Positions 23,968 through 35,492 of a stretch of 64,000 bases of DNA are shown one piece after another; the stretch's first letter is position 1, and every line of letters begins with the position of its first letter. The stretch comes from Ahaetulla prasina (taxonomy: Eukaryota > Chordata > Lepidosauria > Squamata > Colubridae): positions 195,495,436 to 195,559,435 of the forward strand of contig NC_080539.1 in assembly GCF_028640845.1 (NCBI RefSeq), in the 5' to 3' direction. A model generated the notes under the pieces. The model was not told the DNA's origin and searched no databases. It saw nothing but the letters and a program-made list of their open reading frames with translations. The translations under genes and the position numbers were made by a program.

Positions 23968-24102
23968 TTCTAAACCAGAGGTCTCCAACCTTGGTCCCTT
24001 TAAGACTTGTGGACTTCAACTCCCAGAGTTCTCCCAGAGAACTCTGGGAGTTGAAGTCCACAAGTCTTAAAGGGACCAAGGTTGGAGACCCCTGTTCTAA
24101 AC
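23968..24102. mobile_element. Palindromic hAT-like MITE, perfect hairpin
   Basis: Element 23976-24094 (119 bp), CAGAGGTCTCCAACC...GGTTGGAGACCCCTG, with perfect 8-bp target duplication 'ttctaaac' (23968-23975, 24095-24102). Bases 23980-24033 pair perfectly with 24037-24090 (54-bp stem, 3-base loop). Relatives at 40129-40257 and 54354-54457 are less perfect. Confidence 0.93.
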
Positions 24103-24123
24103 CACTGTTGCTTTACTGTGGTG

Positions 24124-24307
24124 CAGGGGTGGTATTCACTTACCTTTGCTACTGGTTCGCAAATGTGAGTGTGCGCTACACCTACACACATGCACAGAGG
24201 GTTTCAGGCATGTGCAAATGACATCAGGGCAGGTGGGCTACTGGTTTGCGCGATCCAGATAGAACAAGCTGAATTGCGCCACTGCTGCGATGGTATATTT
24301 CATCCCT
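24124..24307. mobile_element. hAT-like MITE related to the element at 48547-48732
   Basis: Starts 'caggggtggtattcacttac' followed by 'ctttgctactggttcgcaaa', which matches the reverse complement of the right half of the 48.5 kb copy. Ends near 'tttcatccctg'. No clear target duplication. Confidence 0.6.
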
Positions 24308-24785
24308 GCCATTGTATAAACTACAACAGCTGTTGCAGACTCCATGTATTAACTTGTAGTTGCCACTGATAGAATAGTTGCTCTTTATCAGGGATATGCT
24401 TATTTATTTGCAGTATTACTTGCTAGATCACAACACTGTTGTTAGATACATGCAACATATTTGTCAAGCCAATAGCATATCTAAAATGTTACCACTACAT
24501 CTGCTAGTGCTGCTGTTAACTATCACAACTGTTTTTGCAGCTCACCATATCTGCTATCTATTATGCCATCCAAACCCCAGTGGAGGCACCTGGTAAACTC
24601 AAGTTTAGGACATTTTCATGAATCCAATCCATCTTTCAGAACTGTGTGGATATAACAGGAGAGGAAAGTCATATTACTAGTGTAAAAAGAGAATATAATA
24701 AGATTAAAATAGAATTACAATAGTACAAGTTTATCAGTGAAGGACACTCCGAAGGCTCTATAAGTATTGTTGCAACATCTGAGCC
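24308..24785. other. Intronic sequence without recognised repeats
   Basis: No repeat recognised. Repeated 'ctactacatctgcta'-like words are only weak. Confidence 0.45.
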
Positions 24786-25030
24786 ATTATTTTTATTTAT
24801 TTATTTTGTCAAACACAACAATATATATTAGTATAAGCATGAAATAACCACACAAATTGAATACAACCAAAGGGAACATTAGGACAGGAACAGTAGGCAC
24901 GCTGGTGCTCTTATGCATGCCCCTTACAGACCTCTTAGGAATGGGGTAAAGTCAACAGTAGACAGTCTTTGGTTAAAGTTTTGGGGATTTTGGGATGAGA
25001 CCACAGATTCAGGTATTATCTGAGCTAGCA
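24786..25030 (-). mobile_element. 3' end of a CR1-group LINE (family as at 56.5-60.4 kb)
   Basis: 'ttatttatttattttgtcaa' (tail in antisense), then 'ggacaggaacagtaggcacg', 'ccttacagacctcttaggaa' and 'tggggtaaagtcaacagtag'. This is the reverse complement of the 3' UTR at 50850-51020 and 60190-60290. Confidence 0.85.
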
Positions 25031-25379
25031 CTCAGTATAAATGTAAACTAGCTTTTAAATTTGATGGTTTTCCTCTTACCAAGAATGCTACACATTCAGA
25101 TATAGGGAGTTGATAGATCTAGATCTACTAGTTGATTGCTGGATAATTTTCTACTGTTTTGCAGGAATTTATTTATTTATACATTTAATTTCTAGTTAGT
25201 TTATAAAAAGTCTTCATTAACCTCTTGTTTTCTTCTAGTACACTTTATTCTGGGGATTCTGAAACAGCTTGGTGATAATTTGTGATCATGGCTGCATATA
25301 TACAGTGCAGCATAGCCAAGCAGACTGCTTCTTTTTCTTTCATGGTTGAGATCTTGGATACAAAACTTAAATCTTGGGA
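25031..25379. other. Intronic sequence without recognised repeats
   Basis: About 350 bp, no features seen. Confidence 0.45.
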
Positions 25380-26340
25380 GAGGGAAGTTTGTGCATGAAA
25401 AATGTCATATATTTCTTGGTAAACTAGAAAAATGTGGGATAGACAGCATCACCACCAGATATATTTGTAGCTGGCTGACAAACTGTACTCAAGTAGTTCT
25501 CGATGGCACTACATCTACATGCAGGGAAGTAAGCAGTGGGGTACCACAAGGTTCCATCTTAGGCCCAATACTCTTCAATACCTTCACAAATGACTTACAC
25601 AAGGGAATAGAAGGGGAACTCATCAAATTTGCATATGACACTAAGCTGGCAGGAATAGCCAACACCCCAGAAGACAAGTTCAGGACCCAAAAAGATCTTG
25701 ACAGACTTGGAACAATGGGCCCTACCCAAAAATATGAAATTTAATGTGGAGAAAAGCAAGGTTCTACATCTAGGCAGGCAAAACCAAAGGTACAAGTACA
25801 GATTAAGCAAAATCTAGCTCAGAAACAGTAACTGTGAGAGAGACCTTGGAGTCTTAGTGGACGATCGTTTAAATATGAGCCAGCAGAGTGTGGCAGCAGC
25901 CATAAAAGCTAATACAATCTTTGGTTGTATAAACAGAGGCATGGAATCAAAATCACCTGAAGTATTAGTACCGCTTTATAAATCCTTAGTAAGACCACAC
26001 CTGGAATACTGCACACAGTTTTGGTTACCTCATTACAAAAAAGATGCTGAGACTTTAGAAAAAAGTGCAAAGAAGAGCAGTTAAGATGATTAATGATCTG
26101 GAGACAAAAATATGTGAAGAATGGTTGCAGGAATTGGGTATGGCCGGTCTAGAGAAAAGAAGGATTGGGGTGATATGGTACCAATATCCCAGTATTTGAG
26201 GGACTGCCACAAAGAAGAGAAGATCAATTTATTTTCCAAAGCACCAGAAGGCAAGATGAGAAACAAGGAATTGGAACAAATCAAGGAGAGAAGCAACCTG
26301 GAATTAAGGAGAAACTTCCTAACAGTGAGGACAATTAACC
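25380..26340 (+). mobile_element. CR1 LINE fragment, sense, truncated at both ends
   Basis: Encodes in three frames the CR1 RT from SSGVPQGSILGPILFN to RRNFLTVRTINQ. The catalytic box reads FAYD instead of FADD (around 25630), so RT activity is lost. Unlike the other CR1 copies, it stops at 'gtgaggacaattaacc' and lacks the last 150 bp including the 3' UTR, which suggests a deletion after insertion. Confidence 0.9.
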
Positions 26341-27075
26341 AGTTTTTATGCTCTGATAAAGCTCCTAGCCTTTAAGTAGGGATAAGTTGCACTAATCAAT
26401 CCCGATAGTTAAAACTGGAATAACAGTAGACAGTGTGTATCAGGATGACTCTCAGTGTAATGGTATTTTTCTGTGTCTCTGACATTTAACTTTTCTGTAT
26501 AACAGCAGTGATGCTACAGTATCTCAGCCTGGACATTCAGAACTTCTAAAAGGAGTTACAACCCACTTGTTCAGAACTGTGAGATGTGCTTCTTCCATGA
26601 GGCTAGGATTTAGCACCTTGCCCTGTTTCTTTCCTTCTTCTTCCAGTAAAACCAAATGGAATAAAGAAAATCACATTCCCACTAAATCAAAGGTGATATC
26701 AAAAAGTGGTAGGAAGTAAGGCTTCATTAGACTGGTCCTGGGAGATTTGCCTGATTAGTATAATAGTTGTAGAGCTCTTAGATAAGTTATCAGACAATAA
26801 AAAATGGTAAAAAATATGATCACACAAAATTCTCTTGAGAGCAGAAGCAATGAAAACCACTAATGCACCCAATGGAGACAGAAGTAATACGTATCTGACA
26901 GTACCTACCATAGTATTCTCTCCTATCTTCTGTGAAATAGAGGACAGGCGCTCTTTCAAAAGAGTATGAAATATGTGTTTAAAAATAAGTTTGGTGCTCT
27001 TTTCAGAAGAAGCATGAAATAAGTTTGTATAAGAAGTCCAAGATCTGATGAGCACTATTGGAAAGCACAAGACAG
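26341..27075. other. Intronic sequence without recognised repeats
   Basis: An overlapping 123-codon antisense ORF (26699-27070) has no motif I recognise. Confidence 0.45.
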
Positions 27076-27549
27076 GTATAATAATAATAATAATATATCA
27101 GAGTTGGAAGAGACCTTGGAGGTCTTCTAGTCCAACCCCCTGCCCAGGCAGGAAACCCTACACCATTTCAGATAAATGGTTATCCAACATTTTCTTAAAA
27201 ATTTCCAGTGTTGGAGCATTCACAGCTTCTGCAGGCAAGTTGTTCCACTGATTAATTGTTCTAACTGTCAGGAAATTTCTCCTTAGTGCTAGGTTGCTTC
27301 TCTCCTTGATTAGTTTCCACCCATTGCTTCTTGTTCTACCCTCAGGTGCTTTGGAGAATAGTTTGACTCCCTCTTCTTTGTGGCAGCCCCTGAGATATTG
27401 GAACACTGCTATCATGTCTCCCCTAGTCCTTCTTTTCATTAAACTAGACATATCCAGTTCCTGCAACCGTTCTTCATATGTTTTAGCCTCCAGTCCCCTA
27501 ATCATCTTTGTTGCTCTTCTCTGCACTCTTTCTAGAGTCTCAACATCCT
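27076..27549 (-). mobile_element. CR1 LINE, 3' part, split by an L2 insertion
   Basis: The (AAT)n tail at 27076-27098 is followed by 'cagagttggaagagacctt'. The minus ORF 27158-27526 encodes QRRATKMIRGLEAKTYEERL to the C-terminus. The sequence breaks at 'gtctcaacatccttttt' and resumes at 31344, where the L2 ends. Confidence 0.92.
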
Positions 27550-27762
27550 TTTTATTTATTTATTTATTATTTATTTATTAATCATACTTTTATACCACAC
27601 CATCTCCCGTAGGACTCAGGGCGGTTCATAAGCATATTAAAAAACAATATAATAAATAAGCATTAAAAACCCAATTAAAACTAAATATTATCATGGCCAA
27701 ATCACTAAAAACGATAAAAACCCATTAAAAAACCCTTAAAATTTAGTTAAAACATTTTATTC

Positions 27763-29871
27763 TTAGGCTAGTCCAGCGCGCTGAAATAATAAAGTCTTCA
27801 GTTCACGTCTGAAGGTCCGGAGGTCGGGGAGTTGTCGTAATCCCGGAGGAAGCTCGTTCCACAGGGCTGGTGCCGCCACAGAGAAGGCCCTCCCCCTGGG
27901 GGTCGCCAACCTACATTGTTTGGTCGACGGCACCCTGAGGAGGCCCACTCTGTGGGAGCGCACGGGTCGTTGGGAGGCAATCGGTGGCAGAAGGCGGTCT
28001 CGAAGGTATCCCGGTCCTAAGCCATGGAGCGCTTTAAAGATGGTAACCAAAACCTTGAATTGCACCCGGAAGGCTATCGGTAGCCAGTGTAGACCGCGCA
28101 GGATGGGTGTTATATGGGAGCAACGCGGTGCTTCCTCTATTACCCGCGCGGCTGCATACTGGACTAACTGGAGCCTCCGGGTGCTCTTCAAGGGGAGCCC
28201 CATGTAGAGAGCATTGCAATAGTCCAGGCGGGAAGTGACGAGGGCGTGAGTGACCGTGCGTAAGGCGTCCCGGTCAAGGAAGGGGCGCAACTGGCGAATC
28301 AGGTGGACCTGATAAAATGCTCCCCTGGCGACGGCCGTCAAATGATCCTCTAAGGACAGCCGATCGTCCAGGAGAACGCCTAAGTTGCGCACTCCCTCCC
28401 TGGGGGTCAGGACTTCCTCCCCCACAGTCAGCGATGGTGTAAGCTGACTGTACCGGGACGCCGGAACCCACAGCCACTCTGTCTTGGAAGGGTTGAGTCG
28501 GAGCCTGTTCCTCCCCATCCAGACCCGCACGGCCTCAAGACACCAGCCCATCACCTCAACGGCTTCGTTGGGGTGGTTCGGGGTGGAAATGTACAGCTGA
28601 GTATCATCAGCGTACAGATGATAATCCACCCCGAAACCACGGATAACCTCACCCAGCGGCTTCATATAGATGTTGAACAGGAGAGGCAAGAGAACAGACC
28701 CCTGAGGCACCCCACAAGTGAGGCGCCTTGGGGTCGACCTCTGCCCCCCTGCCAACACCGTCTGCGAACGGTCAGAGAGATAGGAGGAGAACCACCGATA
28801 AACGGTGCCTCCCACCCCCAATCCCTCCAACCGTCGCAGCAGGATACCATGGTCGATGGTATCAAAAGCCGCCGAGAGATCTAATAGAACCAGGACAGAG
28901 GAGCAACCCCTGTCCCGGGCTCTCCAGAGGTCATCCACCAACGCGACCAAAGCCGTCTCGGTGCTGTATCCGGGTCTGAAACCGGAACGGAACGGGTCCA
29001 GATAGGCAGTTTCCTCCAGGTACTGAGGAAGCTGATATGCCACCACACTCTCAACAACCTTCGCCAAAAAGCGAAGGTTGGAGACTGGACGGTAGTTCGC
29101 TAAAACAGCCAGGGAGGGCTTCTTGGGGAGGGGCCTCACCACCGCCTCTTTCAAAGCGGCGGGGAAAACACCCTCCAACAAAGAAGCGTTAGTAACTCCC
29201 TGGAGCCAGCCTCGTGTAACCTCCCGTGTGGCCAGTACCATCCAGGAGGGACACGGGTCCAATAAACATGTGGTGGAATTCAACCTACCCAACAACCTGT
29301 CCATGTCATCAGGAGTCACAGGATCGAACTCAGCCCAGATAACACTCTCAAGACTCGTCTCCGCCATCCCACCTGGATCTATCCAATCAGTGTCCAGGCC
29401 GTCCCAAATCTGAGCGATTTTATCAGACAGATACTGAACAAAATCCTCAGCGCGTCCCTGTAAGGGGTCCTCCCGAGCCTCCTGCCTAAGCAGGGAGCGG
29501 GTCACCCTAAACAGGGTGGCTGGGCGATTATCTGCCGATGCGATGAGTGCGGAGAAATAGTTATGTTTCGCCGCCCTGATCGCCACTAGATAGGTCTGAA
29601 TATATGACCTCACTAGTGTTCGGTCAGATTCGGAACGGCTGGACCTCCAGGCGCTCTCTAGACTTCTTTTCCGGCGCTTCATCTCTCTCAGCTCCTCGTT
29701 GTACCAAGGAGCTGGTCGAGTTCGTCGCCGGGTCAGAAGCCGCAAAGGCACGACGCGGTCTAAGGCACCAGCGGCCTCCTCCTCCCAGGCGGCCGCCAGC
29801 TCCTCAGCCGAGCCGTGGGCTAACTCCCTCGGAAATGGCCCAAGCTCCATCAGAAACCTCTCAGGGTCCAT
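27763..29871 (-). pseudogene. L2 ORF2 reverse transcriptase segment (702 codons)
   Basis: Long open segment of an L2 ORF2 protein. RT motifs run in order: LANYRPVSNLRFLAKVVE, SGFRPGYSTETALVALVDD, VLLDLSAAFDTIDH (first catalytic Asp), GVPQGSVLLPLLFNIYMK, LYADDTQLYIS (catalytic pair), NRLRLNPSKTEWL and a C-terminal SRLDYCNALYMGLP, HWLPIAFRVQFK, GRAFSVAAPALWNELPPG. All catalytic Asp are present. The Met at its start is not the true start: the endonuclease part lies upstream in the same frame, cut off by a TGA at 29965-29967. The RT machinery acts on the element's own RNA in the LINE life cycle. Not a host gene. Confidence 0.93.
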
Positions 29872-29964
29872 CAGGCGCCTGGGATGGAACCATTGGACCG
29901 GTTCCGTCTCCCTGCGGTGAGGTGTAGCGGTCCGAAAATCTAGCTGAAGGAGTAAATGATCTGA

Positions 29965-30853
29965 TCATGACAAGGGTTGAGATATTAATTCCCCTAACTC
30001 CAGATCATTTAGCCACTGTCCCGAGACGAAAATCAAGTCCAGTGTGTTACCCCCGATGTGGGTGGGGACCACAACTACCTGGGTCAGGTCCAAGGCCGTC
30101 ATGGAAGCCATGAACTCCCGAGCTGCCGTTGATGAATCGCTCTCCAATGGCAAGTTGAAATCCCCCATGACCATAAGTCTGAGGGTCTCAACCGCCGTCC
30201 CGGCTATCATCTCCAGCAGCTCGGGCAGGGCTGCCGCCACGTAGCAAGGAGCCAGGTACGTAATCAGCAAGCCCACCTGCACCCCCCGGCCCCACCTCAC
30301 GAAGAGGGTTTCACAACCGGCTATCTGCGGGACAGCGACCTCCCTCGGATCCAGACTCTCGTTGATAACAACCGCTACCCCCCACACCCCTACCCTGGGC
30401 CCTCGGCTGATGAAACGCACGGAAACCTGGCGGGCACATCTCAGGGAGGGGAACCCCCCCTTCCGTGCCCAGCCAGGTCTCCGTAATGCCCATTAGGTCC
30501 GCTCCCCCCTCTTGAATAAGATCGGATATGAGGGGGGCCTTATTCATGATGGACCTGGCATTACATAACATCAGTCGAAGGTCCAGGTTCCGAGGGATAT
30601 AACCACTCGGGACCCGAGTGAAGCCTAGGGGCCCGGAGTGCGGTATTGCTTTCAAACAGCGAGAACGCACTCCCCGAACATGATACGAGCCCCTGCTTCC
30701 GCCATACCTGCCCCTCCCACGTACCGTGCAGATGGAAGTGCCCATACATGGTCGAGCCTTAACCTCCTTCAAGACCTCCAATTTACAAACCCCCAGATCG
30801 TGAACCTTAGAAGGGACTAGCCTAATCCCCTGTGGGCGTGCCCACCCACCCAC
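29965..30853 (-). pseudogene. L2 ORF2 endonuclease (APE-type), frameshifted
   Basis: The first frame (30853 to about 30400) carries LMLCNARSIMNKAPLISDL and DLMGITETWL, the N-terminal APE motifs including the catalytic E in TETWL. The second frame (30420-29965) carries GVAVVIN, VMGDFNLP and THIGGNTLDLIF. One frameshift separates the two. The second frame stops at TGA (29965-29967), and SDH of the catalytic 'SDH' motif follows immediately in the same frame as the RT segment. The stop therefore probably arose from TGG (Trp) in WSDH. Confidence 0.88.
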
Positions 30854-30859
30854 CCCACC

Positions 30860-31343
30860 CCCTAATTTGAATTAGATAAAAGTTTACAAAAAGATAAATT
30901 TAAAAACCTCCTTAACCCTCTCTTAGAAGCATGCCACCTCTCGGGATTCCAAAATCCGTCATCGAGGTAGGCCCTCGATAAAGAAGAGGGCCACACCCGC
31001 AAGAGGGGGGCATCTCGCAGTGCAAGAAGCTGGTTAAATGAAAAAGTCATCAGAGATTGAAGAAAATGGTGGTATCCTGGTTTGTCGAGATCTCAAACGA
31101 CAGTCGTTGGGCAGAACCACCAGCTGGAAAACGAAGAGATCTTTAAAAAGTGCATGGTTTAGACAGCATAGTCCTGGGTGGAACTAAGATGGTCCACCAC
31201 CCAGGTTCTCACGGAGGTTCCATAAAAGGAGAGAAAAAAGCGACCGTCGCCGCCGCGGGACGTCTTCCACGATAGCCTAGCCATCGCCATCGTCACCGCC
31301 CTGGCATCCAGCAGCCACTCAGGGAGCCCCCAAGGACCCCAGC
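30860..31343 (-). promoter_or_regulatory. GC/CpG-rich L2 5' leader (probable internal promoter)
   Basis: The 5' region of the antisense L2, with dense CpG around 31232-31300 ('gaccgtcgccgccgcgggac'). LINE 5' UTRs of this type carry internal promoters, so antisense transcription into the KLF7 intron is possible. Activity is inferred. Confidence 0.45.
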
Positions 31344-31670
31344 GTGGCGACCAAAACTGAATGCAATATTCCAAGGCATTATAAAGTGGTATTAACACTT
31401 CACATGATCTTGATTCTATCCCTCTGTTTATGCAGCCCAGAACTGTGTTGGCTTTTTTGGCAGCTGCTGCACACTGCTGGCTCACATCTAAATGGTTGTC
31501 CATTAGGACTCCAAGATCCCTCTCACAGTTACTACTATTGAGCAAAGTACCACATATCCGGTACCTGTGCATTTTGGTTTTTTTGCCTAAATGTAGAACC
31601 TTACTTTTTTCACTGTTGAATTTCATTTTGTTAAATAGTGCCTAATGTTCAAGTCTGTCAAGATCTTTCT
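31344..31670 (-). mobile_element. CR1 LINE, 5' part of the split copy
   Basis: 'gtggcgaccaaaactgaatg' to 'caagtctgtcaagatctttc' continues the CR1 at 27076-27549 where the L2 interrupted it. The minus frame reads EKSKVLHLGKKTKMHRYRIC and CERDLGVLMDNHLDVSQQC. A short internal deletion ('ccaaggcattataaagtgg') is seen relative to the 21 kb copy. Confidence 0.9.
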
Positions 31671-32805
31671 TGATAACAAGGTGGAAGTCCCATCTGTCCT
31701 GAGGTTAAACCACAGTGCCAAGAAGCCAGAATGGAGGGCTGCGACCACCAACATTTAAAGTGGCTAAAAGGGGCAGGATTGATCCATGTTGGCGGTCAGT
31801 GAAGTGTGCCAGATTGTACTTGCTTCTCTATTGAGAGAAGAGAAAAAACATTCCTTTAAAGCTGGAACAACTGAGGATGACTTTAAGTCTCTTCAGATAT
31901 GGGGTTAAGACTTAATGTCAAGAGGACATGGAAGGGAAAAAGCAGTTATTGGGACAAGTTTGTGCTGTGGTTAGAGGCAAGTAAGGAAGAACACATAAAT
32001 CACTACAGTGCTTTTGTATAGAACTGCCTTAGCTGAGCTGCCAAAATCCAGATGACTGCTAAATGACAACGAAGAGTTATAGTTTGTCATATCTGTCCTT
32101 TCTATTTAGTGACCATATGGATTTCTGCAGCCCAAATATGGCCATCATGGTGACATGAAGCTGTGATATCACCTTGAACTATGAATACATATGAATTTTT
32201 CTGAATGCTTTGCTTTTGGTAGAAGACTGTTTAAAATATTTCAGTGGGCTCAAAATTTTTTTGAGTAGGAGCTGTCTGTAAATCACACAATGGTTCTTTA
32301 AAATATTACATATTGTTTGAGAATGGCTTCTCCATATATGGGATCAAGTTTGTGTCTTTATTTCTCAATGATTATCTTGCTTCCTTCTGGCTAGACCATG
32401 ATTAGATGGGCATTTCTTTCCAGCCACTCTTTTCAGTTGTAAGGCACTGACTAATGTTATCATGGAGCAATTACACTGGAGACAGTGATCTATATACATT
32501 TCAAAATTATGGGATTGTCTCCCCATTTTTCTTCTTCAGGATTCTTCCACGACCATGGAAGGACCTGAAAAGGTAGATTCTGAAATGGATGTAATAGAAT
32601 TGAAATTGCCAGCTAAATTTGTATTCATTTATTACTCATACCATGTTTAGTACATATCAAGTGCTTTACAGTTTCTGCAATTTTATTATGTAGGAGTAAG
32701 CAGAGACTTTTCCAGTTGATTAAAAACTGTACATACAGTGAGAAGTGAAATCCGAAAGATATAATTGTCTTTGATACTGATGTTATTTTTGTATTTATTT
32801 TGCAG
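31671..32805. other. Intronic sequence upstream of the last KLF7 exon
   Basis: No recognised repeat over about 1.1 kb, with a normal pyrimidine-rich acceptor at its end. Confidence 0.5.
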
Positions 32806-32857
32806 GTGTTTTTCAAGGTCTGATCACCTTGCCCTCCATATGAAGAGGCACATCTAA
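32806..32857 (+). CDS. KLF7: KLF7 last coding exon (end of zinc finger 3, stop codon)
   Basis: Terminal coding exon, too short for ORF finders. A strong acceptor ('tttattttgcag', ending at 32805) is followed by G that completes the Arg codon from the previous exon. It then reads CFSRSDHLALHMKRHI and stops at TAA 32855-32857. It supplies the last part of the third C2H2 finger: the helix residues RSDHLAL and both zinc-ligand histidines. The C-terminal HMKRHI is the KLF7 ending; KLF6 ends in Leu and KLF5 in Gln-Asn, from memory of the family. KLF proteins typically end at or just after finger 3, so the protein end is complete. It lies 15.5 kb from the previous exon, and that intron is full of LINE insertions. 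The sequence downstream of the stop is a long, mostly unique 3' UTR. Confidence 0.93.
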
Positions 32858-34467
32858 ATAATAGGGAACATACAGTGTGACCCGGATGCAGTTAGACCAT
32901 AGCGTCATGGGGAGAAGGGTGGAACCCAATTGCCTGTATCTTGCTACCTTCCAGAAGAAAAGAATTTGATCACATGTAAACTTCTATACCTACAATATGC
33001 ACTAAATGCTGTCATGCTCTCAGCAGTACATTAATCTGTTTCCAATGCCTTGCCCATCTGAAAGGCAGAAGTCATGTGATTAGGAAAAGGGTTGCAGGGG
33101 AAGTCTTTAAGACACAGTTGCTTACAGCACTTGAGAACTTGAAAATCTTTGCTCCTGTTTATTGCCAATGAAAATCAAAGCAGATGGAAGAGGATTCCTT
33201 GCAGGTGAACAGCATAGAAGCCGCATATATGTAACTCGCTTCTTGGTGCAACTTGACTGGGGAGGGGGGAACCTATTTTGGACTTGCATATTTGTAGCAT
33301 TAACTTTTCTTTTGAGATAATTTTGGAAGGAAAACTAATGACCTAGAAAAACCAAATTCCAGTTTGGTAGCCAAAATGTTACTGTCTTGGTTCCTTTCTG
33401 CCGATTTTGTTTTAAGGCACCCTTGCATACAACGATTCATCAAGATTCCTCAAGAACTTCTTGATCTGCTCCGTTTTCTTTTTTCATAGAACTGAGCTGT
33501 CAAGATCTGTTTAAGTCAATACCAATGGCCTTAATTGGCAGTACACTCTGCAGCGATCCTAGGATACACCTACCACTTTTCTTGCTTCACCTGTTGTGGA
33601 TTTGTCAAGGAGATATAGATATATATATAGAGAGAGACATACTGTTTTGTTCCTTTAATTTTGGTATTTGGTTATTGCACATCACGTGCACAGAGGAACT
33701 GTGAAAACTGATGATATGATTGCATAATGGTTGACAAGCGAAATCCCTGAGCAAGATCTCAGTATATCTTTGGAGGCATCACCATATTGCCATAGTTCAG
33801 ACTTCCTATTTAGTTACCTAATGAAAACTTGAAAGAAAGCTTATTTGAAGCTTTGATCCTTTTCTCCAAGTTTCTGAGAACTCATTTACACACCTGGATA
33901 TCTGTCTTGGATTCTCTCACTCAGGCATGACTTCAGGTTTTCCTTCTGCACCATGGGGAGCATGCTTGTGGCAACCCACAAAAAAATGGTTAGCAATTCT
34001 GGTTATTTGTTGTTGCTAGCCCTTTTACCTGGTGAAATTCGTGGTAACATATATGTGTGTCTGGCACCCGCAAAAGAAATATTTTGGGTTAAGCAGATCC
34101 ATAGAATACTTGCAATCATGTAAGTTATGAGTGGAAAAGTGAGAACCTCTTGCTTTTAATATTAGTCTCCTACATGTTTTCTTCTAAAAAAGAAAATGCC
34201 TACCTAGATTCTCCTTTCCCATTTTATTAAAGTAGTGTAATTTCCACTTGTCCAACACAATGCAGTTGAATGAAAAGATTGGCTTTTTGGTAAGCACGGA
34301 CTTCTTTCCAAACAACTAATTTAAACAAAAAAAAAGTAGATGCATGGGTCCACTTCAAGCAATGGTTGTACTATTTAATGAACAATGGAGGCATCAGGCT
34401 CATGCTTGGATCTTGTAGATAGTTTGATGGTTGTGGTCAAATTAGATTTTTTTCCTGTACTTTACTT

Positions 34468-34497
34468 ACACACACACACAGACACACACACACACCC
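34468..34497 (+). repeat. (CA)n microsatellite in the putative 3' UTR
   Basis: 'cacacacacacagacacac' type, about 30 bp. Confidence 0.9.
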
Positions 34498-35349
34498 CTT
34501 CCTCTATATATGCATAATGTTTATTTTTAGCTAGTTGGAGCTGGCACTATTCCAAAGACTGCCTTTTCAAACTATCTCTCATGCAGGTAAAGAGATAGTA
34601 ATTCAGAATGGCTGTGTATAGTTAATTTGGGACCATCCCTGCAAGATATGCTGAGAAACGGAATGGCCTGTAACTCTCTTGGTTGCTACTCTTCCACTCA
34701 CTAAACTAGCTCACTGCCCTACTTTGGACTGTTTTTGACTTGTTGACTGTTCACTAATTTCCTAATTCATGTTTAGGATGTAGAAACATTAAAATAACTT
34801 TTTATATCTTCAAATATATAATGGAAGTACAGACACTGATTCATAATACTTAGCCCTTGGGGTTTTCTTTCCATCTGTAATTTCATTCAGCTATTGAGGT
34901 TCCAAACAATGCCCTCCTTGGGCTCAGAATCCCTGCATATACTGTGACTATCAGCAACTATTTATATTGCAAATAACAAAGTCTAGCCCTTAATGATGGA
35001 ATGAGATATGGACCAAAACCTGAATACTCTATACAGAGGCAATTAACAATAGGATTTAAGAATAAGGGTAAGATCTAAGTTTTATTCCAAAGATTTGTGG
35101 TGGAGAAATCTTGGAGCATTGTTTGCTGACAATCTTGTAGTTCTCTTTAACTGTGTTTGCATCTTTTCTGTTCTGCGGAGGTGTTCACTGGAAATTTGAG
35201 AACTCTGTAACTTGGTATTGGAATATTATGTGACAGTTTTAGAATATCAGAGAAGAGAGAAGACTGAACATCTAGACAACGTATTAGCTGGAAAATCTCT
35301 ACTGTCAAGATTTTTTTTGTTTTCTTGTAGAGTTTTACATAATGTACAT

Positions 35350-35492
35350 GCATGTATCTGTGTGTGTGTGTGTGTGTATGTGTGTATGTATGTATGTATA
35401 TATATATATATATATATCTGTGTGTGTATGTATGTGTATATATGCTCACACACACACACACACAAACATACACACACACAAATATATATATT
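35350..35492 (+). repeat. Compound (TG)n, (TATG)n, (TA)n, (CA)n microsatellite
   Basis: About 140 bp. TG repeats, TATG, pure TA, then TG again and finally CA. The TG and CA parts are complementary, so a transcript could fold. The ORFs here are artefacts. Confidence 0.95.

Larger units (their letters stand above)
27550..31343 (-). mobile_element. Nearly full-length L2-clade LINE, antisense to KLF7
   Basis: About 3.8 kb inserted into a CR1 element. From its 5' end (right): a GC- and CpG-rich leader (about 30860-31343), an endonuclease region (30853-29965), RT and C-terminal domain (29871-27763), 3' UTR and (AAAT)n tail (27550-27580). The host CR1 continues on both sides. It is the best-preserved LINE in the window, with one frameshift and one nonsense codon in ORF2. 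Confidence 0.93.

Noticed and set aside
27763..29871. 702-codon antisense ORF as a host gene
   Set aside because: It carries LINE RT motifs (DTIDH, YADD) and C-terminal L2 motifs, with a LINE 3' UTR and tail. It is a transposon ORF.
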